A stretch of DNA of 64,000 nt, taken from contig NC_013441.1 in assembly GCF_000024785.1 (NCBI RefSeq), positions 186,001-250,000 on the forward strand, given 5' to 3'. The notes beneath the pieces are model-generated. The model made no database searches and had not been told where the DNA came from. It worked only from the letters and a program-made list of their open reading frames with translations. The stretch's first letter is position 1, and each line of letters begins with the position of its first letter. This document shows, one piece after another, positions 16,849 through 24,038 of this stretch. The position numbers and the translations under genes are program-made. This DNA comes from Gordonia bronchialis DSM 43247. Its GTDB lineage: Bacteria; Actinomycetota; Actinomycetes; Mycobacteriales; Mycobacteriaceae.

Positions 16849-17401
16849 TCACGCAGGTGTCAGGGATGTCAGCCATTCGTCGACCGCCCCCTGGCCGCTC
16901 AAGCGGAGGATCGGTTCGCCGGCGGCGATGCGCTGTTCCATGCGTTCGCGGACCCGCGGGTACTGCGTCCCACGACCAGCGCAGGATGTTCTCCTCGGGG
17001 TCCCGGCGCAGCCAGGAACGGGGATCCTCCCGGTTGCCGTGCCATAGTTCGGTCCGTCGCACGGCACGTCCGGCCGTGCGTCCGACGACCCGCCGCATCA
17101 CCACGCGGCGTGGATGGTCGGGCCAGACCACCAGGTCGGGGCCGTCGGGGGAACCGGGTTCGAGCAGTCCGGCCAGTCGGCCGGTCCAGTTGCCGTCGAT
17201 GACCCAGCCGTCGGGGTTGGCCTGCAAGAACGCACGGACACGGGCGTGCGCGTCGTCGAGATTGCGGTAGGTCCAGTTCTCCTGCCAGAAGTCGGCGTCG
17301 AGTTCGAGATGGCCGACACCGAGGATCGCGGCGGCCTGCCGGGCCAGTGTCGTCTTTCCCGACCCGGACACGCCGATGACGTGGATTCGACGAACGCTCA
17401 A
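16849..17401 (-). pseudogene. P-loop kinase-like gene with a frameshift (Rv3817-position)
   Basis: The reading begins SVRRIHVIGVSGSGKTTLAR with a Walker A (GVSGSGKT) and continues LELDADFWQENWTYRNLDD and ENILRWSWD, like adenylate-kinase-related small-molecule or topology-modulation kinases. After WSW the frame is lost; the expected continuation (TQYPRVRERMEQRIAAGEP) is one base out, at a CCC run at 16969-16971 (GGG in the gene). Removing one G restores a protein of about 183 residues ending at 16849. Start is TTG 17401, overlapping the upstream stop (TTGA). It is either a recent pseudogene or a sequencing indel; the rest of the gene is intact. Confidence 0.7.
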
Positions 17402-18306
17402 TCGAGCACCTCGAGGGCTTCGTCGAGGGTGACAAGATCGGCCATGGTGACCGGGCCCGGCGGCGTGTTCTGCGCCGCGCGGATCGCGGCGAGAGCGGTG
17501 AGACGGCCGGTGGCCTCCGATTGACCGGTACCGCGTGCATGACGCTGCTCGCTGGTGCGGCGGTTGTGAACCAGCAGGTGCCAGTCGGCGCTGCCGAGAT
17601 GCGGACTGCTCGCCATCGCACCACGCAGGGCCGGTAGACGTCCGACGAGACCGAGTGCGACGGTCATCGGTGCCGAGCTGAGGGTCAGGTAGGCGCGGAT
17701 ACACAGACCGTTGGTCCCGCCCACCAGAACGTGATCGGGGAAGTCGGCCCGCAGGTACCTTCGAGTCCGGCCGTCGGGCCCGGTGGCGCGCACACTCGTG
17801 GTGAGATTGCGGACCCGCCCGTCCTCGGGGGGCGCGTAAACATCAGTTCCGACGAGGTTCGCCGTCCAGTCGACGGCGGCGGGTCCGTGGTGTTCTCCGG
17901 AGCCCAGCATCACGAGCACGTCGACGTCATCGCCGGTGTCCGCGCGCAGCGATTGGACCATGACGGTACTCAGGCCGGGGATCAGGCCCGCGCCGAGTAC
18001 GACGGCGTGCTCCGGCGCGACCGACCGCAGCGCGTCTAGGTAGCTTCCGGTCGCCGAGATCTCGATCAGCGGCGTGCGGCCGGTTGCCCGGGCGAGATCC
18101 ACGCGCTCGACTCCGGAGGCGTTGACCACCACGTCGTGCTCCTCGGTGAGGGTGGACAGCGCGTCGAGGTCACCGCCGTGCAGGTCGATCACGGCGTCGG
18201 CTTCGGCGGTACGACCGGCCCGGGTCACGTCGTGTCCGGCGCGCAGCAGTTGATCTCGGACGACCGAGCCCACCGCACCGCGAGCGCCCAGCAACAGCGT
18301 CCTCAT
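17398..18306 (-). CDS. Saccharopine dehydrogenase-like NAD(P)-binding protein
   Basis: Cytosolic protein of 302 residues with an N-terminal Rossmann fold: MRTLLLGARGAVGSVVRDQL, where GARGAVG is the nucleotide loop. HDVVVNASGVE, LIEISATGSYLDALR and AVVLGAGLIPGLS follow, as in saccharopine-dehydrogenase-like reductases and carbon-carbon enoyl-reductase relatives. Substrate is unknown. Its stop overlaps the TTG start of the downstream kinase gene by four bases, so the two form an operon. It is divergent from the first acyltransferase gene with 65 bases between. Confidence 0.78.
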   Translation of the reverse strand: MRTLLLGARGAVGSVVRDQLLRAGHDVTRAGRTAEADAVIDLHGGDLDALSTLTEEHDVVVNASGVERVDLARATGRTPLIEISATGSYLDALRSVAPEHAVVLGAGLIPGLSTVMVQSLRADTGDDVDVLVMLGSGEHHGPAAVDWTANLVGTDVYAPPEDGRVRNLTTSVRATGPDGRTRRYLRADFPDHVLVGGTNGLCIRAYLTLSSAPMTVALGLVGRLPALRGAMASSPHLGSADWHLLVHNRRTSEQRHARGTGQSEATGRLTALAAIRAAQNTPPGPVTMADLVTLDEALEVLD

Positions 18307-18359
18307 CGTCGGTCCTTCCTGTCGGCGGCGACCCCGGCCGAGCCTAGCCAGACACCCAC

Positions 18360-18365
18360 TAAGCT
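18360..18365 (+). promoter_or_regulatory. -10 box of the first acyltransferase, leaderless type
   Basis: TAAGCT ends six bases before ATG 18372 with no Shine-Dalgarno sequence, again consistent with a leaderless transcript. Confidence 0.45.
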
Positions 18366-18371
18366 CGACCC

Positions 18372-19136
18372 ATGGAACCCGTCTATTCCGCCGTCATCAC
18401 CACCGCCCGACTGTTGTGGCTGGCCGAGGGCCTGAAGTTCAAGGTGTCGGGTGTGGAGAACGTCCCGAAGACCGGTCCGGGCGTCGTGGCCTTCAACCAC
18501 ACCGGATACCTCGATTTCACCTACGCCGGCATCCCCGCCTACCTGCAGGGGCGCCGGTATGTGCGGTTCATGGCCAAGAAAGAGGTCTTCGACAACAAGT
18601 ACGGTGGCCCGATCATGCGGGCCCTCAAGCACATCCCGGTGGACCGCGAGCAGGGCGGCGAGAGCTACCGCACCGCCGTCGAGTACCTCAAGCGAGGCGA
18701 ATTGGTGGGCGTCTACCCGGAGGCCACGATCAGCCGCAGCTTCGAGCTGAAGGCCTTCAAGTCGGGTGCGGCGCGGATGGCGCTGGAGGCCAACGCCCCG
18801 ATCATCCCGACGGTGATCTGGGGCGCGCAGCGCGTGTGGACCAAAGGCCATCCCAAACGGCTGGGCCGGTCGAACTACAAGATCATGGTCGGCGTGGCCG
18901 AGCCGCTGGAACCGATCGGCGACGCCGACGCACTCACCGCGAAGCTCCACAAGGTGATGAGCGAGAAACTCCTCGAATTGCAGGACGCCTACGGCGAGCA
19001 TCCCCAGGGCGAGTTCTGGGTGCCCGCGCGGCTCGGTGGTTCGGCACCGACGCTCGAGGAGGCGAACCGGCTCGACGCGCAGGAGAAGGCGGAGCGTGCC
19101 GCCAAGCGGGCCGCGCGGGAGGACGAGGGACGGTAG
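18372..19136 (+). CDS. PlsC-family 1-acylglycerol-phosphate acyltransferase
   Basis: Membrane-associated acyltransferase of 254 residues. The HX4D catalytic motif is NHTGYLD (His43, Asp48). VDREQGGESY and YPEATISRSFELKAFKSG (acyl-acceptor binding block) and IIPTVIWG follow in the usual order. It likely acylates lysophosphatidate or a related lipid; M. tuberculosis has the same tandem pair at Rv3816c-Rv3815c. A charged, Ala-rich C-terminal tail ends the protein. The next gene is a close paralogue 23 bases downstream with its own -10 box. Confidence 0.9.
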   Translation: MEPVYSAVITTARLLWLAEGLKFKVSGVENVPKTGPGVVAFNHTGYLDFTYAGIPAYLQGRRYVRFMAKKEVFDNKYGGPIMRALKHIPVDREQGGESYRTAVEYLKRGELVGVYPEATISRSFELKAFKSGAARMALEANAPIIPTVIWGAQRVWTKGHPKRLGRSNYKIMVGVAEPLEPIGDADALTAKLHKVMSEKLLELQDAYGEHPQGEFWVPARLGGSAPTLEEANRLDAQEKAERAAKRAAREDEGR

Positions 19137-19147
19137 CCACGGCCCGA

Positions 19148-19153
19148 TAGTCT
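19148..19153 (+). promoter_or_regulatory. -10 box of the second acyltransferase, leaderless type
   Basis: TAGTCT ends six bases before ATG 19160, and no ribosome site is seen. Confidence 0.45.
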
Positions 19154-19159
19154 GAGTCC

Positions 19160-19966
19160 ATGCAGTCCCTGACCCCAGCGAAGCGGCGGGAGCCGGTGTT
19201 CCGGGCCCTGGAGCTGATCGCCCACGGGCTCGTTCGTGCGCAGGGCCTCGACCTCACATTCACGGGCGTCCAGAACATCCCGTCGACCGGCGGCGCCGTC
19301 CTCACCATCAACCACACCGGTTACATGGACTTCCTGCCCGCCGCGCTCGGCGTCTACCGGGCGGGGCGTCGAACCCGGTTCATGATCAAGTCCGAGGTCA
19401 TGGACATTGCGATCATGCGGTTCCTGGTCAACCACACCTCGACGGTGCCGGTCGACCGGTCCGAGGGCGCGCAGGCCTACACCGCCGCCGTCGACGCGCT
19501 GCGTGCCGGTGAGATCGTCGCCGTCTATCCGGAGGCCACGATCAGCCGCAGCTTCGAGCTGAAGGCCTTCAAGACCGGCGCGGTGCGGATGGCCGCCGAG
19601 GCGCGGGTACCGATCGTGCCGGCCATCGTGTGGGGCGCGCACCGCCAGTGGACCAAGACGGGCAAGCGCAACATGGGCCGCAGCAAGCTGCCGGTGTCCG
19701 TGCGGTTCGGGTTGCCGCTCGCGATCGATTCCGCCGTCGATCCGTCCGCCGAGACCGCCCGGCTGCGCGACGCCATGAGCACGATGTTGCACGAGGTGCA
19801 GGACGCCTACGGCGAACATCCGAAGGGCGAGTTCTGGGTGCCCGCCCGGCTCGGCGGATCTGCGCCCACCCCCGAGGAGGCGGCGGTCATCGAAACCGAA
19901 GAGGCGCAACGTAAAGCGGAGGAGCGAGCACGAAAAGCGTCTTCCCGCAAGGATGCTCACCGATGA
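19160..19966 (+). CDS. PlsC-family acyltransferase, tandem paralogue
   Basis: Acyltransferase of 268 residues with the HX4D motif NHTGYMD (His52, Asp57), a VDRSEGAQAY block and YPEATISRSFELKAFKTG. It shares a 45-base identical stretch with its upstream paralogue (18717-18761 and 19529-19573) and a near-identical C-terminal block YGEHPKGEFWVPARLGGSA, so the pair arose by tandem duplication or has exchanged sequence. The stop overlaps the HAD gene start (ATGA), so the two are co-translated, suggesting a shared lipid-phosphate role. Confidence 0.9.
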   Translation: MQSLTPAKRREPVFRALELIAHGLVRAQGLDLTFTGVQNIPSTGGAVLTINHTGYMDFLPAALGVYRAGRRTRFMIKSEVMDIAIMRFLVNHTSTVPVDRSEGAQAYTAAVDALRAGEIVAVYPEATISRSFELKAFKTGAVRMAAEARVPIVPAIVWGAHRQWTKTGKRNMGRSKLPVSVRFGLPLAIDSAVDPSAETARLRDAMSTMLHEVQDAYGEHPKGEFWVPARLGGSAPTPEEAAVIETEEAQRKAEERARKASSRKDAHR

Positions 19967-20796
19967 CCTTCGGACCGCCCACGCTCATCGCGAGTGACGT
20001 CGACGGCACGCTCATCGACGACGAGAACCGCGTCTCGCCACGCACTCTGGCGGTGCTCGGTGCCGCACGGTCGGCGAACGTCGAATTCGTCCTGGCCACC
20101 GGCCGCCCGCCGCGGTGGATCGCCGAGATCACCGACCAGTTCGACGGCACCGACGCGTACGTTCGATATGCGGTGTGCGCCAACGGCGCCATTCTCTACG
20201 ACGCGCACAACGATCGCATCCTCGCCTCGTCCACCCTGTCGTCGGATGTGCTGGCTAAACTGGGCGACCTTGCCTACCAACTCATCCCGGGGTGCGGTAT
20301 CGCCGCCGAACGCGTCGGACAGTCGGCGCACGACGCGGCGACCGCGCCCTTCGTGGCCAGCTCGGGCTACCAGCACGCCTGGCTCAACCCCGACCACGTG
20401 GAGGTCGGCGACGACGAGGTCTTCGCCGAACCCGCCGTCAAGCTGCTCGTCCGTTCGCCCGGGATGGCCAGCGGCGAGATGGCCGCCCGCCTCGAACCCG
20501 CTGTCGCCGACCTCGCGCAGATCACCTTTTCCACCGACAACGGCCTCATCGAACTGTCCGTCCCGGATACCCACAAGGCGTCGGGACTGGAAAAGCTTGC
20601 CGCGCTTGCGGATCTGCGTACCGACGCGGTGATCGCCTTCGGCGACATGCCCAACGACGCCGAGATGCTCACCTGGGCCGACCACGGTGTCGCGATGGGA
20701 CACGCGCACGCCGCGGCGATCTCGGCGGCCGACGAGGTGACCATCGGCAACAACGAGGACGGGGTGGCGCGGGTGTTGGAGCGGTGGTTCGGCTAG
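19963..20796 (+). CDS. HAD-family hydrolase, Cof-type (Rv3813c type)
   Basis: Cytosolic phosphatase of 277 residues. HAD motif I is SDVDGTLID (nucleophile Asp in DVDGT), motif II is in VLATGRPPRW, a Lys lies before TGLEK-like SGLEKLAAL, and motif IV is AFGDMPNDAEMLTWA. The cap region between is the C2B type of Cof hydrolases. Substrates of this group are sugar phosphates, nucleotides or FMN; none can be chosen here. It overlaps the acyltransferase by four bases and is followed 11 bases later by a strong hairpin. Confidence 0.9.
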   Translation: MTFGPPTLIASDVDGTLIDDENRVSPRTLAVLGAARSANVEFVLATGRPPRWIAEITDQFDGTDAYVRYAVCANGAILYDAHNDRILASSTLSSDVLAKLGDLAYQLIPGCGIAAERVGQSAHDAATAPFVASSGYQHAWLNPDHVEVGDDEVFAEPAVKLLVRSPGMASGEMAARLEPAVADLAQITFSTDNGLIELSVPDTHKASGLEKLAALADLRTDAVIAFGDMPNDAEMLTWADHGVAMGHAHAAAISAADEVTIGNNEDGVARVLERWFG

Positions 20797-20807
20797 GGAG
20801 TCGGGGA

Positions 20808-20847
20808 GCCGAAACTAGGGGAAGGAAATTCGTCCCCTAGTTTTGGC
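20808..20847 (+). terminator. Hairpin terminator after the HAD gene
   Basis: GCCGAAACTAGGGGA at 20808-20822 pairs with TCCCCTAGTTTTGGC at 20833-20847 over a 10-base loop, with one G-U pair in 15. It starts 11 bases after the stop codon. A T-rich tail is weak (TTCC). The same core recurs inverted 40 bases on. Confidence 0.65.
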
Positions 20848-20886
20848 TTCCTCCTCGAGTAAGTGTTGGGGGAGATCACCAAGCCC

Positions 20887-20908
20887 AGGGGACGAATTTC
20901 TCTCCCCT
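20887..20908. repeat. Second copy of the AGGGGACGAATTTC hairpin core
   Basis: AGGGGACGAATTTC followed by TCTCCCCT is the reverse-complement counterpart of the loop and inner stem of the preceding hairpin (CGAATTTCC/TTCCCCTA on the other strand). Inner arms are AGGGGA and TCCCCT. It lies in the 196-base gap between the convergent HAD and AhpD-like genes and may terminate leftward transcription. Confidence 0.55.
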
Positions 20909-20992
20909 ACTTTTAGTCTGACGCTCGTGGCCTCGCTGTACTACGACAACTCCAGCGCAAGCCGATGGTTGTCCCCCGTCGCATCAGTTTCT

Positions 20993-21601
20993 TCAGGTGT
21001 GTGCGCCGGCGTGATCACCGTCGAAGATCTCCGGGTCCGGTAACAGCCCGAGCGCCAGCGAGATTCGGTTGGTGGCGTTGAAGACCGAGGTGATCTGCAC
21101 GGTTTCGAAGATGTCGGCGTCGGAGAGACCGAAACCGCGCAGGGCATCGATCTCGGCGTCGGACACACCGCCGGGCTCGTCGGTGACGGTGAGCGCCAGC
21201 TCGATGAGTGCCTGCTCACGATCCGAGAGTTCCGGTACCTCACGGTGATCCAGGGAGATGCGGTGCGCGAGCCAGGCGTCGCCGAGGAACTCGGCGAGTT
21301 CGTGGACGTGCAGCGCATGGCAGTAGGCGCAGCCGTTCCGAACCGAGACGACGGTCGCGAGGATCTCGCGTTCACGGCGCGTCAGCGAGCTCGGCACCGC
21401 GGGATCGCCTTGCACCAGCGGGAACAGGTAGGCGTTGAGACGCTCGAAGTGTCCCTCGTCGAGGGCGAAGCCGCGCAACCAGTTCGGGATGAAGCCGGGT
21501 TGCTTCTCGGTCTGGGCGAAGACGGCGGCCACCGACGGCGACAACTCGTCGTCGGTGGGGACCCGCAGCCGGGAGATGCGCAGGGGAGTGGTCGATGTCA
21601 T
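20993..21601 (-). CDS. AhpD-like peroxidase-related protein
   Basis: Carboxymuconolactone-decarboxylase/AhpD-fold protein of 202 residues, of the uncharacterised peroxidase-related group. The redox pair is in RNGCAYCHALHVHEL (CxxC with downstream His). GFIPNWLRGFALDEGHF near the N-terminus and DREQALIELAL in the second half are typical. It probably acts in thiol-dependent peroxide defence, though direct activity is unproven for the group. GAGGA lies six bases before ATG 21601. The frameshifted paralogue is nine bases upstream, so the pair is one operon. Confidence 0.85.
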   Translation of the reverse strand: MTSTTPLRISRLRVPTDDELSPSVAAVFAQTEKQPGFIPNWLRGFALDEGHFERLNAYLFPLVQGDPAVPSSLTRREREILATVVSVRNGCAYCHALHVHELAEFLGDAWLAHRISLDHREVPELSDREQALIELALTVTDEPGGVSDAEIDALRGFGLSDADIFETVQITSVFNATNRISLALGLLPDPEIFDGDHAGAHT

Positions 21602-21610
21602 GGAGCGTCC

Positions 21611-22196
21611 TCAGTTGAAGAACTGGTCGTCGGGGGTGACCTGCAGGAAGATGCTGAAACGATTCGCCGCGGCGAACGCCGAGATTACGTGCACGGCTTC
21701 GAAGATCTCCTCGTCGCTCAGGCCCAGGTCGCGCAGTTCGTCGATGTCCGCGTCGTCGACCTCCCCGGGATGAAGCGAGAGCTTGCTGGCGAAGCGAGCC
21801 AGTATGCGATGCCTCGGCGAGAGTTCCCGTACCTCACGGAAATCGATGGCGATCCGGGTGCCGAGCTTGTTGTCCCCGAGGGCCGCGCCGAGGTGGCCCG
21901 CGTGATTGAGGCGGCAGTAGGAGCATTTGTTCTCCGCCGAGGTCACCGTGGCAAGGATCTCACGGTCGACGTAGGGCAGCAGGCCACCGTTCGGGTCCAG
22001 CAGCCCGAGGATGTAGTCGTTGAATCGCGCCGCGTGTGCACCGCCGAGACTGAACGCGCGCCCAGTTGGGGATGTAGCCGAGCTGGTTGCCGAGGGACTC
22101 CAGTTGCGCCCGCAGTTCGTCGGGCAGCTCGTCCAATTCAGGCACACGAAGGCGCGAGATCGTTGTGGCAGTAAGGGGCTCAAGGGTGTTCGTCAT
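21611..22196 (-). pseudogene. AhpD-like paralogue broken by a 2-base frameshift
   Basis: Starts at ATG 22196 with MTNTLEPLTATTISRLRVPE and reads to IPNWAR, then shifts to the frame encoding AFSLGGAHAARFNDYILGL and ENKCSYCRLNHAGH (CxxC) through to TPDDQFFN. The paralogue has IPNWLRGFAL at the same place, so the expected text is IPNWARAFSL. The break is in a GCGCGC run at 22055-22061 and equals loss of one CG unit. All other motifs are intact. It is either a very young pseudogene or an assembly indel. It precedes the intact copy by nine bases. Confidence 0.75.
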
Positions 22197-22332
22197 GATT
22201 GACCTCATGGTTGGGGCGCGAACCGCCACATGCGGATCGCGAGGATGATCCCCTCAGACGCTATTGCCCTCGGCGCACCAGACCCAGAGATGTACCTTCG
22301 GTGATTGCAATTTCGCCGGGTGCGGCACCCGC

Positions 22333-23841
22333 CTACTGGGGCGCGTTCGGGGTCGGGGTGGGAGAGGGCGTCGGTGCGGGGGCTCCGCCCGCCAGCGCCC
22401 GGATCTGTGCCAACGCCGGATAGCCTTGAACTCCCGGACAACTGGTGTTGTTGTAATCCCGATGCCCGGCGATCATCGGCAGGGTGGTCTGAGCGCCGGC
22501 GGGGAACTTGCTGTCGGAGAACGCTTCCGCGGTGAGGGTGGCCGTGCCGCCCGGGTTGAGCCCGGCCTTGCCGAGGCGCCACCGCAGGAACCGGGCGACC
22601 GAGGCGACCATCGCACCGGTGGGCGCCGCGACGTCGAGGTTGCCGATCATCGACACCCCCACCGTCGACCGGTTGAAACCTCCGGTGTGGGTGCCCTCCA
22701 CGTTGCGGTCCAGTCCGCCGAAGGCACCCTCGAAGATCTGTCCGTACTTGTCGACGAGGACGTTGTAGCCGATGTCGCACCAGTTCAGTGTCCGTGCGTG
22801 GTACGCGTAGATCCCGCGCACGATCTCCACCGACTGGGCCGCGGTGTACTCGTTGCTGCCCGCGGTGTGATGAATGATGGCGCCGCGCAGCGCCGGTGAG
22901 TAGGCGGGTTGTGAACAGCGGATCGCCTCGTCGGCGCCCCACTGGGCCCGGGCCACCACCTGTGGGCCGCCGAGCAACGGGGTCAGCAGCGACGAGCCAA
23001 GCGACAGAATCGATTCCGGGCTGATCAGGGTTGCCTTGACGGCCGAGAGCGCGGTGGTCACCAGTGTGCCGATGATCTCGCTGGCAGTACCGACCGCGAG
23101 CTGCGGAAGCCCGCTGTCCTGGGCTTCGGCCGCCGGGATGGCCAGACCGTCGTCGGTGGCGGCGATCTGCACCTCCCGGGCATCGCCGACCCAGATGGGT
23201 TCGGTGCCGGCAGGCCGCCCGGGGGTGGCCGCGGCGGAATCGGTCGCCGGCTCGAGGGCCGTCCACGGTGCCCATCGGCCGTCGGATCGCTTGGCGCGCA
23301 CCATCATGTCCACGTCGACCGGGCGGTCCCAGGTGAAGGCGAGCATCTTGATCGGGGCGTCGCGCACGAGGGTCGTGACGGCGGCACCCACCGGCCGGCC
23401 GTCGGCCATGCGTGGCGTGGGAGGTGTCGTCGGCGCTGTGCGTCTGGTGGTCGACCGTGGTGTTCGCGGCGTGGATCGCGTCGTCGATGGCGAGGTCGCT
23501 GATGCGCTCGGCGTCGAACGTGGGGTTGTGGGCGCGGATCGCGTCGGTGACGGCAACACGCCCGACGGCACCGGCACGGTGATATCGGGAAGCGGGAAAT
23601 GGGTGGGATCGATCGCCGGGAGCTTGATCCCGACCGCATCGAGGCCGGAGGTGGCGACGTCGAGCACCGCGGTGGGCAACTCGCGCAGCGACACCTGTTC
23701 GATCCCCGTGGCGCCGATCTCCTTGCTCCGGTCCACGAGCCTCGGGTCGCGATCGGTCACGCTCACCGCAACGGCGCCTGCCAGCGCGGCGATCGCGATG
23801 ATCGCCGGTGCGATCGAGAGTCTGGGCCGGGAATAGCGCAC
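22333..23841 (-). CDS. Secreted N-acetylmuramoyl-L-alanine amidase (Rv3811 type)
   Basis: Exported peptidoglycan amidase of 502 residues. Signal anchor: LSIAPAIIAIAALAGAVAVS near the N-terminus. A Ser/Thr/Pro/Arg-rich linker (about 95-150) follows. The C-terminal PGRP/amidase_2 domain (about 310-480) has zinc ligands in AIIHHTAGSN and AGHRDYNNTSCPG and a YNVLVDKYGQIFEG strand. It would cut the amide between muramic acid and the stem peptide. GTG 23841 is chosen because AGGAG is five bases upstream; a start at 23910 would add 23 Arg-rich residues. It is divergent from the SpoIID gene, and both act on the cell wall. Confidence 0.9.
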   Translation of the reverse strand: MRYSRPRLSIAPAIIAIAALAGAVAVSVTDRDPRLVDRSKEIGATGIEQVSLRELPTAVLDVATSGLDAVGIKLPAIDPTHFPLPDITVPVPSGVLPSPTRSAPTTPRSTPSASATSPSTTRSTPRTPRSTTRRTAPTTPPTPRMADGRPVGAAVTTLVRDAPIKMLAFTWDRPVDVDMMVRAKRSDGRWAPWTALEPATDSAAATPGRPAGTEPIWVGDAREVQIAATDDGLAIPAAEAQDSGLPQLAVGTASEIIGTLVTTALSAVKATLISPESILSLGSSLLTPLLGGPQVVARAQWGADEAIRCSQPAYSPALRGAIIHHTAGSNEYTAAQSVEIVRGIYAYHARTLNWCDIGYNVLVDKYGQIFEGAFGGLDRNVEGTHTGGFNRSTVGVSMIGNLDVAAPTGAMVASVARFLRWRLGKAGLNPGGTATLTAEAFSDSKFPAGAQTTLPMIAGHRDYNNTSCPGVQGYPALAQIRALAGGAPAPTPSPTPTPNAPQ

Positions 23842-23904
23842 GCGGTCTCCTGAACTGAGTGGTCGGGTCGAAAGCCGGTCGCCATCGTGTCGTCGGCGTC
23901 GCCG

Positions 23905-23935
23905 TGGCACGACAGCCCCACGCCGCGTCGTGCCA
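23905..23935. repeat. Inverted repeat in the divergent cell-wall promoter region
   Basis: TGGCACGAC at 23905-23913 and GTCGTGCCA at 23927-23935 are perfect 9-bp arms with a 13-base spacer, between the amidase and SpoIID genes. Possible operator or leader hairpin; no known factor is assigned. Confidence 0.45.
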
Positions 23936-23992
23936 ACTTGTGATGCTGTTGTTATCTCCTGGGGTTGGTGTTAACCAAGATGCTTCACTAGG

Positions 23993-24025
23993 GTCACTTA
24001 AGTCTCAATCGTCACACCAGTCACA
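23993..24025 (+). promoter_or_regulatory. Tandem GTCAC 9-mers, MtrA-like sites
   Basis: Four units at exact 9-base steps: GTCACTTAA, GTCTCAATC (degenerate), GTCACACCA and GTCACAGGA at 23993, 24002, 24011 and 24020. The last overlaps the AGGAG ribosome site of the SpoIID gene. Direct repeats of GTCACA-type 9-mers are the described binding motif of the response regulator MtrA, which controls cell-wall hydrolase genes in actinobacteria. Confidence 0.6.
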
Positions 24026-24038
24026 GGAGTTACATCCT

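Noticed and set aside
16349..17704. 451-residue open frame spanning the kinase gene and both neighbours
   Set aside because: Only the middle has a P-loop motif; the ends are Arg/Pro-rich shadows, and the family C-terminus lies in another frame after a one-base shift.
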